Assembly (NCBI GenBank): GCA_030704615.1
Contig: CM060733.1
Span: 4,402,001-4,466,000, forward strand
Length of the DNA: 64,000 nucleotides
From: Takakia lepidozioides
Lineage: Eukaryota; Streptophyta; Takakiopsida; Takakiales; Takakiaceae
Direction of reading: 5' to 3'
The position numbers were made by a program, and so were the translations under genes. How positions within the stretch are numbered: position 1 is the stretch's first letter; each line of letters opens with the position of its first letter. Shown in pieces: positions 40,209-51,929 of this stretch. Under the pieces are notes generated by a model. It saw only the letters and a program-made list of their open reading frames with translations, made no database searches and was not told the origin of the DNA.

Positions 40209-41723
40209 CCGGTCATGAACATGTCCCTAACCCCCTCTCCACAAGGTAACCGGGTAGAGAACCTGTTGCGGCTTATGGTTTGAAATACTAAGTTCCTAAC
40301 ATAGCCTACACCTGTACCTGCATCCACCGCAAGCACTCCTATGGTTGGCTGGTCATTACCTCCAACCTCACCACATGAGAAACAATGATGGTCTGGCTGG
40401 TCATCACCCCAGCCTCACCATCGACAGCATGCTCTAGGGCTGGCCGATGATCAAATCCGGACCAATCACCTATAAAAACAAGTGCCCACACAAAACTAGC
40501 ATGGCGCACAGTCAAGCATGCAGGTATGGAGGGGATCCAAACACAAGAAATCATAACGACAACTCCCCCACACCAAAAACAACTCAACGGTGTTGCTCCT
40601 GCAAAGACACCCCAGCCCAAATCCGGACTGACTCTTGCCTCCACCTATGGAAAGGTCTTGGCCTAATGAGAGGATGGAAACTACGAGGAAGAAAAGCTAA
40701 AGCAATGCCTAACCCCAGCATGCCCTCATCCCAACACTCTTCCTCTCCTCTCTTCCCTCACTTGCATTTCGGCCTTCAAGACCATATGCCAGTCCTTAGG
40801 CAGTCCACCAGTGCCTCCACGAGTCAGCACAGGCCGTCCACAGGTCAAAATGGGCCACCACAAACCAGCACAGGCCCACACAGCTCATTGGTCACAGCCG
40901 TCACAGCCCCACACAAGCCACAGCCTGTCACAGCCCTACACAGGTCACAGGGTCACAGCCCCACAGGCCGCAGCCTGTCACAGCCCGTCACAGCCCCAAA
41001 GGCCACATGTCACAGCCTATCACAGCCCATCACAACCCCAAAGGCCACAGGCACAGCCCCTCACAGCCCATAGGCCTTAGGGCACAACCTGTCACAGCCC
41101 CTCACAGCCCCACAGCCACAGGGGTCTGTCAGCCCTCCACAGCCCACCATGCCAGCCTGTCATAGCCCTACAAGGTCACAGGGGTCACAGCCCCAAAGGC
41201 CACAGCCCCTCACAGCCCATCACAGCCCCACAGGCCACAGGGCACAACCTGTTACAACCCCCTCACAACCCGTCACAGCCCACAGGCCACTGGGCACAGT
41301 CACAGCCCCACAGGCCACAGGGCACAGCCCGCCACAGCCTATCACAGCCATCACACCCTATCACAGCCCGTCACAGCCCACAGCCACAGCACAGCCCCTC
41401 GCCCCACGGGCCACAGGGAACAGCCTATCACAGCCCCTCACAGCCCCATCCATGCCACTCATGGCAGTTTAGCCATTTCTCCAAGGGGTTTAGCCACGCC
41501 AAGCTAGGGTTTGTGTCTCTTGGACTCTAGGCTTCTTTGCACCGAGCTATGGCGGCTGTGAAGAAATCAGCAAGGTATTCTTGCTCTTTCGGCTCCCACA
41601 CAGCACCCATAGTAGCCCTAAGCCATGAGGAAGATGGTTGCCACAAACCAAGCCTTCTTTCTCACTTAGACTCCCCAAACACGCCACTAAACTCAATGGC
41701 AAACAACCAAGCCTTGCTGGTTT
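40209..41723 (-). other. E2 5' leader with CACAGCC minisatellite
   Basis: Non-coding region upstream of E2 gag. From about 40830 to 41460 it is a minisatellite of CACAGCC units with CACAGGCCACAGGGCA variants; the long frames across it are repeat artefacts. The left part (40210-40450) may contain the primer-binding region, which I could not identify. After undoing the 3.2-kb inversion it continues into the leader at 44957 to 43700. Confidence 0.6.
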
Positions 41724-41728
41724 AGCCC

Positions 41729-43371
41729 AGAAGTTCGACCTCAGATTGATGGAAAAGACATTTTTCCAACTTGACATATAGTCATCTTTCTCTTAATTTA
41801 TTAAGGACAAGGCGTACATAATGACCATGTTCTTCTTCATTCTGTGAAAATATCAAAATGTCGTCCAAATAGATGATTACAAAGTCATCTAAAAATTCTC
41901 GAAAGATGTTATTCATCATATGTTGGAAAATTGTTGAAGCATTTATAAGACCGAAAGACATAACATTGTATTCAAAATGTCCATACCTTGTTCGAAAAGT
42001 TGTTTTCCATTCGTTTCCTTCTTTTATCCGTACAAGGTTATAAGCTCATCTCAAGTCAATTTTGGTGAAAATCTTCGCTCGTCCCAGCTAGTCGAGAAGC
42101 CCAGAAATCAGCGGCAACGGATAAAGATTATTAATTGTGACTTTGTAGAGGCCGCGATAGTCTACACACATGCGTAGTGATCCGTCCTTCTTTTTCACAA
42201 ACATGATAGGCGCCCCCGCAGGTGATTTTGAATGTCGGATGAAGTACTTCGACAAATTTCATCAATGTATTCACATAATGCAGCCAACTCCATCTGGGAT
42301 AAGTTATAGATTGGGCCGAATGGTGGTTGGGCTCTTTTTTGTAACTCGATTGCACAGTCATAAGATCGATGTTCTGGCAATATGTCTGCATTTTTCTTCT
42401 CGAAAACATCCTTGAAATCTTGATATTGAGTGGGTAATGTTGAAGTACATTTGTCTGTTGTGGTCTTGATCGGAGTCGCATAAAGTCCAAATGCCGCATC
42501 CTTTTTGGTAGATATCATGAAAGCTCTAGCTCCAAGAAACAGGGGTTGAATACCTTTGATATTTCTACATTTTTGTCTTGCAGAAATTTTCCCGATCGCC
42601 AGTCGATGTCAGGATTGTGAAGTACGAATCAAGGAAGTCCAAGGATCATAGGATTCATTGGAGACTGGATGACGTTGAAAATAATATGTGATGCATGATT
42701 TTTAACCTTCACTTCAAGTGATCGAGTTTCATGGTCCACATTTCCTGATGCTAACAGTCGTCCATTGATGACTTCAACGGAGAGATATCTCAATTTTGCA
42801 CTCTGATTTTTATCGGAACTGTGAAGCAAGGTGCATGGTCTGGAGGTAGAAATAGACATTTTTTCGGTGAGGAATTTGTGGTGTCCAGCCCTATGGTCCC
42901 TACTGTGGCTCGACATCTTCGTTTTCCGACCTCTTCGTATCGAACACTTGAGTTGCGCCCCGAGTTTTGAATCTTCTCTTGTTGGGGGCAGTTTAATGTT
43001 ATGTGATCTTCTTCTCCGCAATAGAGGCATAATCCATTCGAGCGCCGTCTTTGTTTTTCTTGTGGCGTCAATGGCTTGAATCGGACAGCATCAATCTGCA
43101 TATGATCACTACCGGATGTCTGATGGATTGTTGTGTTTGGTGCCGTAGTAGCAGTGGCATGATGCGTCGTCGACCATCCAGATCGTTTCTCTTGACGTCT
43201 TTCGAACAAACGATTATCGCATGCAATGACTTGGGTGATGAATTCACTCAGTGTGCTAACGTTTGGCATTGTCAGCAACAAATCTTTTACATCACCTTTT
43301 AGTCCACATCAAATCTGACTAATGAGGCTATTCTCATTCCAGTTGAGGTTGCACGCAAGCTGTCAAAATTC
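41729..43371 (-). pseudogene. Chromovirus G: gag 3' half, protease region, RT N-terminal half
   Basis: On the minus strand, from 43371: the gag helix stretch QLACNLNWNEN, then the zinc knuckle CLYCGEEDHITLNCP (about 42985-43030). Next comes the protease region (frames 42629-43030), and then RT with a [15 protein letters not shown]-type motif, [12 protein letters not shown] and [15 protein letters not shown] (about 41820-41860). The YLDD active site is kept, but several stops and frameshifts are present. The gag half begins exactly where E2 inserted; its first half is at 62010-62575. Confidence 0.88.
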
Positions 43372-43375
43372 GGCA

Positions 43376-43692
43376 TGTCAAGTTATTTTACCACTAGTGT
43401 GAAACTAGCTAGGAAATAGCTAGTTTTTATATATTGACATTTGGGATTGGCCCAAGTGTCAATCCAGGGGTCAAGGCAGATTTAGGCCCTGGAGTGGTTA
43501 TCTTCACGGCAAGCGCGGGAGGCTCTCGAGTTGAGCCTCACCGCGCCTAGCTATGGCACCGTAGTGTGGATTCCCCATGGCGTGAGGTGCACTTGGCTTG
43601 ACTTGTATTTGAGTGATGAGGTTATATATGCATGAGTTTATGCTTCAGCTTTGTGAGCTCGCATGAGCTTGTGCTTGTATTTTTCTTCTTTA
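43376..43692 (+). repeat. Module a1 of E2, 5' terminal repeat
   Basis: Begins TGTCAAG directly after GGCA (43372-43375). It is nearly identical to 61502-61827. Here it is followed by leader sequence (GAGTGCCAGATACGAGTTAG from about 43721) and not by module b. Confidence 0.88.
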
Positions 43693-44952
43693 TTACTCGA
43701 GAAAGATGAACTCGTATCTGTGAGTGCCAGATACGAGTTAGTTGTAGCACTTGTGGTTTTTGCTTGAGAATGAGAGAAACCAGGTTGTTATGCAAGGAGC
43801 ACCGTGGAGCTCTTGGTTGTTAGAAACGGAGGCGATGTGGGTTACGAGGTGGTAGACCTTGGCATTCGATCTTCAGCTTCAGAGATGAAAGCACCATACT
43901 GCAGGTAATTCCAAGAGCACCTTGATGGTTTCAGATTGTGTACATGCATGAGCAAGCACGATTGGGAAGGACTAGTCAAGAGCAGGTTATAGTGGCTTTG
44001 GTGGCAAAGCTGAGAACTGGACTTGGGAATGCGAGCTTTCATTGTGTGTAGGATTGCAAGACCAAGCGAAAGGGTTGATTTGGCTTGGGGCAAATCAGTG
44101 CACTTTGTGGAGTATGTTGAGAGTGGGTTTCAATCTCAAGCTTCAACATTGAGAGGGCTCTTGTCATGGCAAGAGCAGGGCTGGAACAGGAGCTAAGAGG
44201 TGCGGCAAGGCCATGGAATGTGCACCTAGGGTTTCAGAGCTTGGAAAAAGAGCTCTTGCACCACAAGAAGAGTGTATTGTGGCTAGAAATGTAAGCCTTA
44301 GGGTTTCAGGAGCTTGGCAAAGGTTGTGGAGTGCTTAGTCTTGTCTTAGAGAGCATCAAGGAGCCAATGAGCCAAGATAGGGGGCTGATACCTCTTGTGT
44401 GAAGAGGTTGCATGTGTGGAGCATGTATTCAGCTCATTGAAGCTTCCATCTTCAAGCTTGGAGGGCAACCAAGGAAGAGGGAAGGGCTGACTTCCCTTAT
44501 GTGAGGGCAATGCATGTGTGGAGCATGCTTTCGGCCTGTTGAAGGCTTGTACTTTCAAGTTTGGGAGTGCAAGAAAGGAAGGAAAGGGTTGGTTTCCCTG
44601 TAGGGCATGTGTGGAGCCTGCTTCCAGCCCGCTGAAGCTTGTATTTTCAGGTTGGTGGGTGCAAGAAAGGAAGCAAAGGGGCTGATTCTCTTGTGGTGAG
44701 AGTGGGGCATGTGTGGAGCATGCCTTCAGTCCATTGGGCTTTTGTTTTCAAGCTTTAGAGAACTAGAAGAGAAGGTAAGGGGCTGATCTGCTCTTATGTG
44801 ACAGTCCGACACTTGTAGAGCGTGTTCTTAGTTGGGGTTTCAACCTCAAGCCTAGATAAAGCATGGCTCTTGAAGTGGCAGATGTAAGGGGCTGGAATAG
44901 GCTCTAAAATAGATGCTATGGCCAAAGAAAACGCTTGAATGAGTGCTCACAA
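43693..44952 (+). other. E2 leader part with about 100-bp tandem repeats
   Basis: Non-coding. The phrase GCATGTGTGGAGCATG recurs near 44410, 44512, 44604 and 44707 with partly conserved spacers containing AAGCTTG and AGGAAGG. It resembles the E1 leader in position and style (both rich in TTGCAAGG/GGAGCTTGG phrases), but not closely in sequence. Confidence 0.65.
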
Positions 44953-44957
44953 GGGCT

Positions 44958-47192
44958 GGATTTTCCGACAAATGCATCTTTATGGATCAGAAGAAAATAC
45001 AAACCATCATCGAGTGGATTAAACCAACTTCGGTCCGAGATGTACAATATTTTCTGGGATTTGTAAATTTCTATAGAATCTTCATCAAGGACTACTCCAA
45101 AATTGTTGCACCATTGACGCGACTCACAGGAGAGGACAAATTTGTATGGGACGAGAAGGTTGACCAGACATTTAAAATGCTGAAGCAGGCAATTACAACT
45201 ACTCCAATACTGGTACATGCAGACCCATCTAAACCATTCTTCTTGGAAGCAGATGCATCGAACTTTGCACTTGGTGCTATACTTTCTCAATACGGTACGG
45301 ATGGCCGACTTCACCCTGTTGGTTTTCGTTTTCGCAAATTTTTCGCTGCAGAGATCAATTATGAAATCCATGACAAAGAACTTCTAGCGATCATCGATGC
45401 TTTTGAGAAGTGGCGTCATATATTGGAGGGAGCTAAACATCATGTCACTGTCTACACCGATCACAAAAACCTCGAATATTTTATAAATGCTCGTGTTTTG
45501 AATCAACAGAAATCCATCATCTTGAAACAAACAAATCTCCAATTGAATATGTTATCCATGTCCACCTATGACGATGCAGAGATCATAAAAGAGATTCAGG
45601 AAGCACTGAAGAGCGACCAATTTGCTACGACACTACGAAGTCAACTAAATCGACCTCGAGACAACCCACATGTTACAAACGAGTTCGAATTCAAAGATAA
45701 CTTACTTTATTTCAAGGGACTTTTCTATGTACCTCTAGGACCTACACAACTTCGAATTCTTCAAACATGTCATGATCTTCTGGCTGCAGGACATTTCGGC
45801 TTCAACAAAACAATGGAATTGATATCCAGGAACTATTGGTGGCCATAGATGTGGAAACTCGTAAAAGAATTTATAAAATCTTGCGACACGTGTGCTAGAG
45901 CGAAGGGACCTTGACATCGACCTTACGGCCTTCTTCAACCATTACCCATTCCCAAGGGTCCATGGTCGTCCGTGTTTATGGACTTTATTACGGACCTTCC
46001 AATTTCCAAGACCACCGATTTAATCCTTGTTATTGTAGATCGTTTTACGAAGATGACACATTTCATTTTATGTAATAAGACGGTTACCGGCGAGGAAACT
46101 GCAAGATTCTTCCTCAATAATATCTACCGCATTCATGGACTCCCCAAGGACATCGTATCTGATCGAGGACCACAGTTCATATCAAATTTCTGGAGGGAAT
46201 TATTTCACATATTAGATACTAAGATCAACCTCTCTACAGCTAATCATCCACAGACTGATGGTCAAACCGAACGTGTAAACCAGATTTTGGAACAGTATCT
46301 TCGCTGTACGATAAATTATCACCAAGATAATTGGACGGACCTTCTGTCATTGGCTGAGTTTGCCTACAACAACACTATACATTCTTCGACCAAGTAAACC
46401 TCATTTTTCTCCAATTATGGTCATCATCCTCGAGCAAACCCTTTCCACATGAAGACTGTTGGAAGCCCTGCTGTAGAAAACCTTGCTACTCATCTTGCTA
46501 CGATTCACAAAGAGCTTATATTCTACCTCGCAGAAGCTCAAAAATAATACAAGGAGTATGCAGATCAACATCGTCCACTCCAACCCCAGTTCAAGGTCGG
46601 AAATCGTGTGTGGCTTCTTCGACGGGACATACAAACCTCGCGACCATCAAGGAAGTTGGATTATCAACGCCTGGGACCATTCAAAATTATTCGACAAATA
46701 AATCCGGTCAGTTTTCGGCTTAAACTCCCACGAAGTATGCGCATCTATCCAGTCTTTCATGTTTCATTTATTGGAGTTGTATCATCCATCGAATATTCCA
46801 AGAAGAGTCTCCGTACCACCTCCACCAATCGAAGTCAATCAGGAAATCAAGTATGAAGTCGATGAAGTCCTAGACTCTCGCATCAACTATAAACGTCTTG
46901 AGTATTTCGTACATTGGAAAGGCTACGACATCAGCGAATGAACGTGCGAACCTTCATCCAACCTTGCCAATGCATCTGACAAAGTCCAAAGAGTTTCATC
47001 AACGATATCCAGCTAAGCCCCGAGCTACACGTCAATAAGACGTCACAACGATGATGTCAGTCAAGTTAGCTTCAAGGTGAAGACTCCACATTCAGTGTAT
47101 CTGATACACACTAAAGAGGGAGGTTCTCCAACTCTAAGCAAGTCCAAGATTTTATCGCTCCTCGAGGAACTCCGCGCTAGAGGAGGGGGTGA
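44958..47192 (+). pseudogene. Chromovirus G: RT end, RNase H, integrase, chromodomain
   Basis: The frame at 44943-45848 contains the RT connection (SVRDVQYFLGFVNFYRIFI), RNase H (FLEADASNFALGAILSQYG, then YTDHKNLEYF) and the start of integrase (AAGHFGFNKTMELISRNYWW). The frame at 45972-46397 holds the integrase core (DFITDLPISKT, VSDRGPQFISNFW, HPQTDGQTERVNQILEQYL). A chromodomain follows at 46830-46950 (YEVDEVLDSRINYKRLEYFV, then HWKGYD), which marks the element as a chromovirus. Stops at about 45846, 45913, 46395 and 46940 show decay. A purine tract (AGAGGAGGGGGTGA, 47179-47192) precedes the 3' LTR. Confidence 0.92.
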
Positions 47193-47818
47193 TGTCACGG
47201 ACATAGCCCAGATGAACTTACCAGGAGTAAATATCAGAAGTTACCAAGTTACCATGTTACTAAAATTTACCGTGATCTATCATGATTTACCATAAATTAT
47301 CATTAGTTATCAAGTTACCGGAAGTTTATCAAATTACTAAGAGTAATTTGGGAAACTTCTCAGGAAGCTTCCTTTGGAGGAAACTTCTCCATCAACATAC
47401 CTCATTTGTTTAAGGAAACTTCTCCATCAAAGAAACCTTTGTTTAACCTTGAAAACTTCTCTATCAAGAAACCTCATTTGGGGAAGTCTTTTAGAGAACC
47501 TCGGAGGCGAGACTGGACACTCTTCAGTCTCGCCAACACAAGTTCAAGCTACTCTTGTCCAGTCCCAGTCCCAGTACTCCAGTCCAGCTTCCAGTACTCT
47601 AGTCCAGTTTCCAGTATCTGGTACCCCAGTCCAGTTTCCAACATTCCAGTATTCGAGTTGAGTTCCAGTATCTTGTACTCTTGTCCATTGTTATAAAGAT
47701 CATCTTGATTCATGTTTATCCACCATGCATTCGCCCACACCGACCTTGACTTCTTGTCTAGTCTTGTACTTCAAGTCTGATATCTTGTTTGTGTTCAGTC
47801 ATGTTCTTGTCCTTGACA
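47193..47818 (+). repeat. 3' LTR of chromovirus G
   Basis: Begins TGTCACGGACATAGCCC right after the polypurine tract and ends CCTTGACA. It is homologous to the 5' LTR at 62600-63266 in inverse orientation. It is followed by GCTGG (47819-47823), the same 5 bp that flank the 5' LTR. It contains many CCAGTA/CCAGTTTCCAGT repeats. Confidence 0.93.
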
Positions 47819-47985
47819 GCTGGTTCATCCTTAGACCTTCAAACTACTTGTGTTGTTAGTAATGAGGGGCTGTTGGAGTCTCTTGAGCACTATCTTTTTT
47901 AACTTCAAGTTCGCAGTTTGTATCTGGTCCCAGGTTAGATCCCTCTATCATGCTTTGAGACTAGTTGATGTTTCAAGTATCACTG
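47819..47985 (+). pseudogene. LINE 3' part, zf-RVT region, right of the G insertion
   Basis: Reads SSLDLQTTCVVSNEGLLESL, then EHYLF, a stop, and KFAVCIWSQV. This is the zinc-binding region found at the C-terminus of many plant LINE reverse transcriptases. In the reconstructed order it continues WKIGNRVLSAG read from 63267 on the minus strand, in frame across the GCTGG duplication. Confidence 0.75.
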
Positions 47986-48670
47986 TACATCTACTTAATT
48001 TTCATCTGGCATCGCAACATTGGGCGTCCCAGCGCGGGGCGCCCCCATCGACGCTTTTGTGAAGTTGAGGGCTGCAAAGCCCGAAAAAAAAAAAAAAAAA
48101 AAAAAAAAACTCTTATTGTGGTAATGCTGTTGCGACGCTCTGACGTCGCAGAGGCGCTGGGGCGCCCTTAGTGACGCTTTTGCAACGCCGAGGCGTCGCA
48201 ACATTTTATTTATTTATTTATTTATTTTAGGCCGGGGCGTCGCAAGAAAAAAAATCCGTCGCAGCGAGGGCCCTCTTTCCCCCTTCATGCCACCTTACGA
48301 CGGCTGGGCGTCGTAATGGTGTCGCAGCGGAGGATTGCGACGCCGGGGCGTCGCAAAAAAGTGCCGCAGGCTCGGCGTCGCAGGCTCAGAACCGTGCGGG
48401 GCGTGGGGGCGCGGCTGGCGTCGCAAACCCCCCCCATTTGTTGTAGTATCTTGGGGTCGCCACAAGGGGTCGCAATGGTGTTGGGGTCAGCTTAGGTCAT
48501 CACAAGGACGTCGCTTGGGGTGCCTGGCGGTCGGGGGGTGCAACAACGGCAACGACGCTGGGGCTGGGGCTGGGACTGGGGCTGGGCACTAAGGATGTGG
48601 AGGTTGCAACTCCCCGGCATCACAAGATAGACCCTTTTAGAAGGAACTTGAAGGAACTTGAAGGAAATCT

Positions 48671-48701
<31 letters not shown>

Positions 48702-49247
48702 AATTGCTTTTGTTATACATAGATGTAACGTAGGTGTGTTGGTTAGTTTGTAGTGTCTTAGAAATGTTATAACGTGGAGGTCGTAGGTTCAAGTATGCAT
48801 TGCATGATATATGTAGAACAATGAACATATCGCCATTAGATGGAACCGGAGTCAATGGTCAACACCGGAGTCAAATGGTCAACAAGTTTTTGAAATTCAA
48901 ATTTCCAATTCAAATTTTACCGCCTAAATTCAAATGTACCCCCGTAAATTGTGACGTTCAGGCGTCGCACTCTGCGAGCCCCGGACGGTGCTAATTCTGC
49001 GTTGCAGAGTGTGTGTGTTTTTTATTTTTATTTTATTTTTATTTTTTCCGACGCCCGGGCGTCGCAAATCGCGTCGACGTCGCAAATCACGGTTTCGCCT
49101 ATTTGCGATCCTCATTGGTCGCAAATTTGCGACGTTTTTTTGGCGACGCCCGGGTGTCGCAAATTTGGTTCTTTCCCCCTGCTTGAAAAGGGCTGTTTTA
49201 CGACGCCGCGGCATGGTTGCGGCGTCGAAAACCCCCCTCTTTTCTTG
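47986..49247. mobile_element. GC-rich CACTA-like non-autonomous repeat
   Basis: Dense GCGTCGCAA/TTGCGACGCC motifs in both orientations, with A-runs, (TTTA)n near 48205-48230 and (TA)n near 48675-48700. The right end reads TTTTCTTGTAGTG at 49235-49247, the inverse of CACTACAAGAAAA, a CACTA-type terminus. A second, weaker end-like sequence (TTTGTTGTAGTA) lies near 48440-48450. No clean left end or target duplication is seen, so it may be two truncated copies or one rearranged copy. Confidence 0.55.
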
Positions 49248-49990
49248 TAGTGATGACAGCTCTGGTCCAACTGTGCTATCTGGGCTTGCCTTCGTTCTCT
49301 GTCTTTGTGGCAGATATGGAAATCTTGCTGTGCAAAATTGTATAATGGTTCTGCCCCCTCCGTTGAGGCTTCTCTGTAAGTTATTTTTAATAATCTACTA
49401 ACTCATGAAGGGCACAAGGCGTGGGAGGTTCTGATTGCAGCTCTACTCAGATGTTCTCAAACAAATCGTCCTCCTAGGGTTAGCGTGGAATCCTCTGCTC
49501 TGGCTATTCCGATAAGGGCACCGTCTGGTCCTCCTTCATGGTGCTTCTCCTAATCACTGGCCATCACTTGTTGATCGACAGGAGGATATCAACTGGCGAC
49601 ACCGCAAGCTAAGAAGCTCCAAAATTCAAGCTCACCTTGATTTTGTTACTCTGAAGGCTAATCGTTGAGTCTGCTTAGACTGCCTTGTGGGTTGTTGGCT
49701 CCCTCATTTTGGTTGTTCTGCTGCGAGCTGCCTTTGGTATTGTTGGCCTCCTCGTTTTAATTAGGATCTGGTAGTTCAACTGTTAGCTCTTATACGTGCT
49801 TGCAGGTAGCGCTTGGTTACTTTATCATGCACTTTGGACAATTGCGGCCCTGAAGTGGCCTCACTTTGTAATGCATTATGGCCTTGAGGTTATTTTTTTT
49901 CCTCTTTATTAGTTTGATTAAAAGGGCCTCCATCCCCTTTCTGTATTAAACAAGCTGCAAACCGCAAGAGGCTCTGTCAATTGAAGCAAC
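49248..49990 (+). pseudogene. Probable LINE tail, decayed
   Basis: Coding-like frames with stops lead to a pyrimidine-rich tail near 49890-49950. Its position just after the CACTA-like insertion fits a continuation of the LINE at 47819-47985, but I did not verify homology. Treat as tentative. Confidence 0.35.
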
Positions 49991-51097
49991 AAAGTTGACA
50001 AGTTGCCACAGGTTATACTTAAAAGCTTTCTTAGACCAATCATACTCTTGACACGGTGTAAGGTCCATTGACCAGCTAACATCTTTGTTATTGAATGGAT
50101 TATTAAGTGGATGAATTTCTAGATTTACTATGGATGAAATGTCACTATTTGTGAACTAGAGGAGCCATACGCGTCTAGCCGCTTGTTTTCTTATGTTTTT
50201 TCTTTTCAAATGGGATGGAGCCCGATTACTCAAACTAGCTAATAATACCCACCCAACACTCGTTTCGAGCTGATTTGCTTTAGCAATATCATAGCTATGA
50301 AAATGTTACACCACTTCTGAACATTAATTATAATAAAACCACCAAACAAAAATCAATGGTCTACCCAATTTTTGAAACCTTCAAAAGTTCAACCCTTTGA
50401 TTTTGTGATGAGCACGTTTCAATTTACTAAAATATTATGATAGTACATATACATATTATAAATATGATAATGGTAATAGCTAATGTAATGTCAAAACTCT
50501 TGATATTAGAAGTTTTGTTGCTTGTCTATATTTTAGACGTGTGTGCTGAAGTTCCATGTTTCATCCCCTGGGATGGGTTTCTTTTGTTATGATTCTGGGC
50601 TTGTCTATTGTCTGCTTTGGCGTTTTGTTTTACAGCCCCATGGAATTTTTTTTCCCCCTCTTTGTTAATAAAATTATAAGGACTATCATCCACTCCTATA
50701 TATATATATATATATACTCTAGTGACTTCGGTCGGAGACTAGTAAATTAGTGCACGGATAAATAGGGCGTCCTTGTGCCATGTCATCATCACCACGTTTC
50801 GTTATCGCCAATTTTTTGAATCTACTCGCACTGCCCAAAAAAAAACCGAAAATGACTTCTTGAGCTCTCTTAAGCTTTTGGAGCTTCTGGAATTGGTTGA
50901 ACGGAATTTCATTGAGGTATTAAGACCTCTGATTGCCAGCCTATGGTCTGATAGATACAGAGAAAATGTACTCGTAAGCATTGTTTGCTCAATGTTGTAG
51001 CATTGTGGCCATTGACCTTGTGTCCAATTTTGTGAGGAACAAAAGGAAATAGATGTTACATTTGTGAGTAATAAAACATTACTTGTTGAGAAATGTT
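49991..51097. other. AT-rich spacer
   Basis: No gene recognised. Contains a (TA)n run near 50697-50716. The segment near 51000-51045 (GTGGCCATTGACCTTGTGTCC, then GGAACAAAAGGAA) resembles 19090-19135 inside the CACTA element, so a small dispersed repeat is shared. Confidence 0.5.
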
Positions 51098-51545
51098 AGC
51101 TATTGGTAGCCCAATGGTTGGGAGTTTGTGCCTTGCCTGCACATAACTTGGGTGATCCTGGGATCAATCCTTCAACATGTGCCTTCAAACCGTCCATTGG
51201 GGCTGTGTGTTGAGCAGTAGGCTCTGTAAAATATTCACTGGACGCTAAAGAAATTTTATCTTATCATTATCTCTTTGCGGCCCTAGATGGCAGTCTTGTT
51301 TTCCACTGGAAGCTCTGGCAAGTGTAACTTATGGTGTCACTTCACCCGGAACTGCTACTGCCTTTCCTTGAGCACATAGCCCAATGCTTGGGTATCCGTG
51401 TCTTGCCTATGCATAACCTGGGTGACCCTGGGTTCAATCCTTCAACATGTGCCTTCAACCGTCCATTAGCCCCTCGATGGGTTGTGTGTAGAGCAGTAGG
51501 CTCTATAAATTCACTAGACGTTAACCCTAAGCGCCCACTACCCTA
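51098..51545 (+). repeat. Two tRNA-like (SINE-type) repeats
   Basis: Two related copies, about 51098-51260 and 51367-51545, carry TAGCCCAATG (like the tRNA A box) and CTGGGTTCAATCCTTC or CTGGGATCAATCCTTC (like the B box) about 50 bp further on. The tail GAGCAGTAGGCTCTRTAAA is shared. This matches pol III-driven tRNA-derived SINEs. No functional tRNA fold was drawn. Confidence 0.55.
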
Positions 51546-51929
51546 TGCCAGCTCAGAGAAATGAGCATATCTTGGCGAAAAAAAACTTTTGGGAAAACTG
51601 ACCAAACTTTTATGCTTGTACCTACCCCTTGTAGACACTTGGAAATTTCCAGGCCAATCAAGCAAAAATCAGAGAAACGCCACCATTGAGTGTGGGACCC
51701 ATTTTTTGGGCCCCCTCCCAAGATTTTTTTTTTTTTTTTGAAAGAATTTGCAAATTTCAATGACGGGATGGAATCAACAGGGCCTCATCCTGTTCATAGG
51801 TGTTGTCCAACACATTGGCATTCTGGTGAGCCATAGAATGCAGAAATTGGATTCATATTTTCTGATTTGCAGCTGGTCAAAGTAAGGGGGGTCAAAATTG
51901 CATATGCAGCAGCAGTTTTGCCGAAGCAG

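Larger units (their letters stand above)
41724..44957. other. Inverted 3.2-kb segment (G pol/gag part plus E2 5' end)
   Basis: Bounded by AGCCC (41724-41728) and its inverse GGGCT (44953-44957). Flipping it joins the RT part of G (ending at 41727 on the minus strand) to the rest of G pol at 44958 on the plus strand, across the connection FLG/x/SDKCIFMDQKK. It also joins the E2 leader at 41723 to the E2 leader at 44957. A one-base frame offset remains at the pol join. Confidence 0.8.

Noticed and set aside
40811-41472. Proline/histidine/serine-rich proteins of 89-208 codons
   Set aside because: All are read-through of the CACAGCC minisatellite; the frames are open only because of the repeat unit.
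44943-47818. A second, separate chromovirus copy
   Set aside because: It starts exactly where the 41.7-kb part stops and has the same GCTGG flank as the LTR at 63.27 kb, so one rearranged element is the simpler reading.
48100-48700. (TTTA)n and (TA)n runs as functional elements
   Set aside because: Simple repeats without supporting context.
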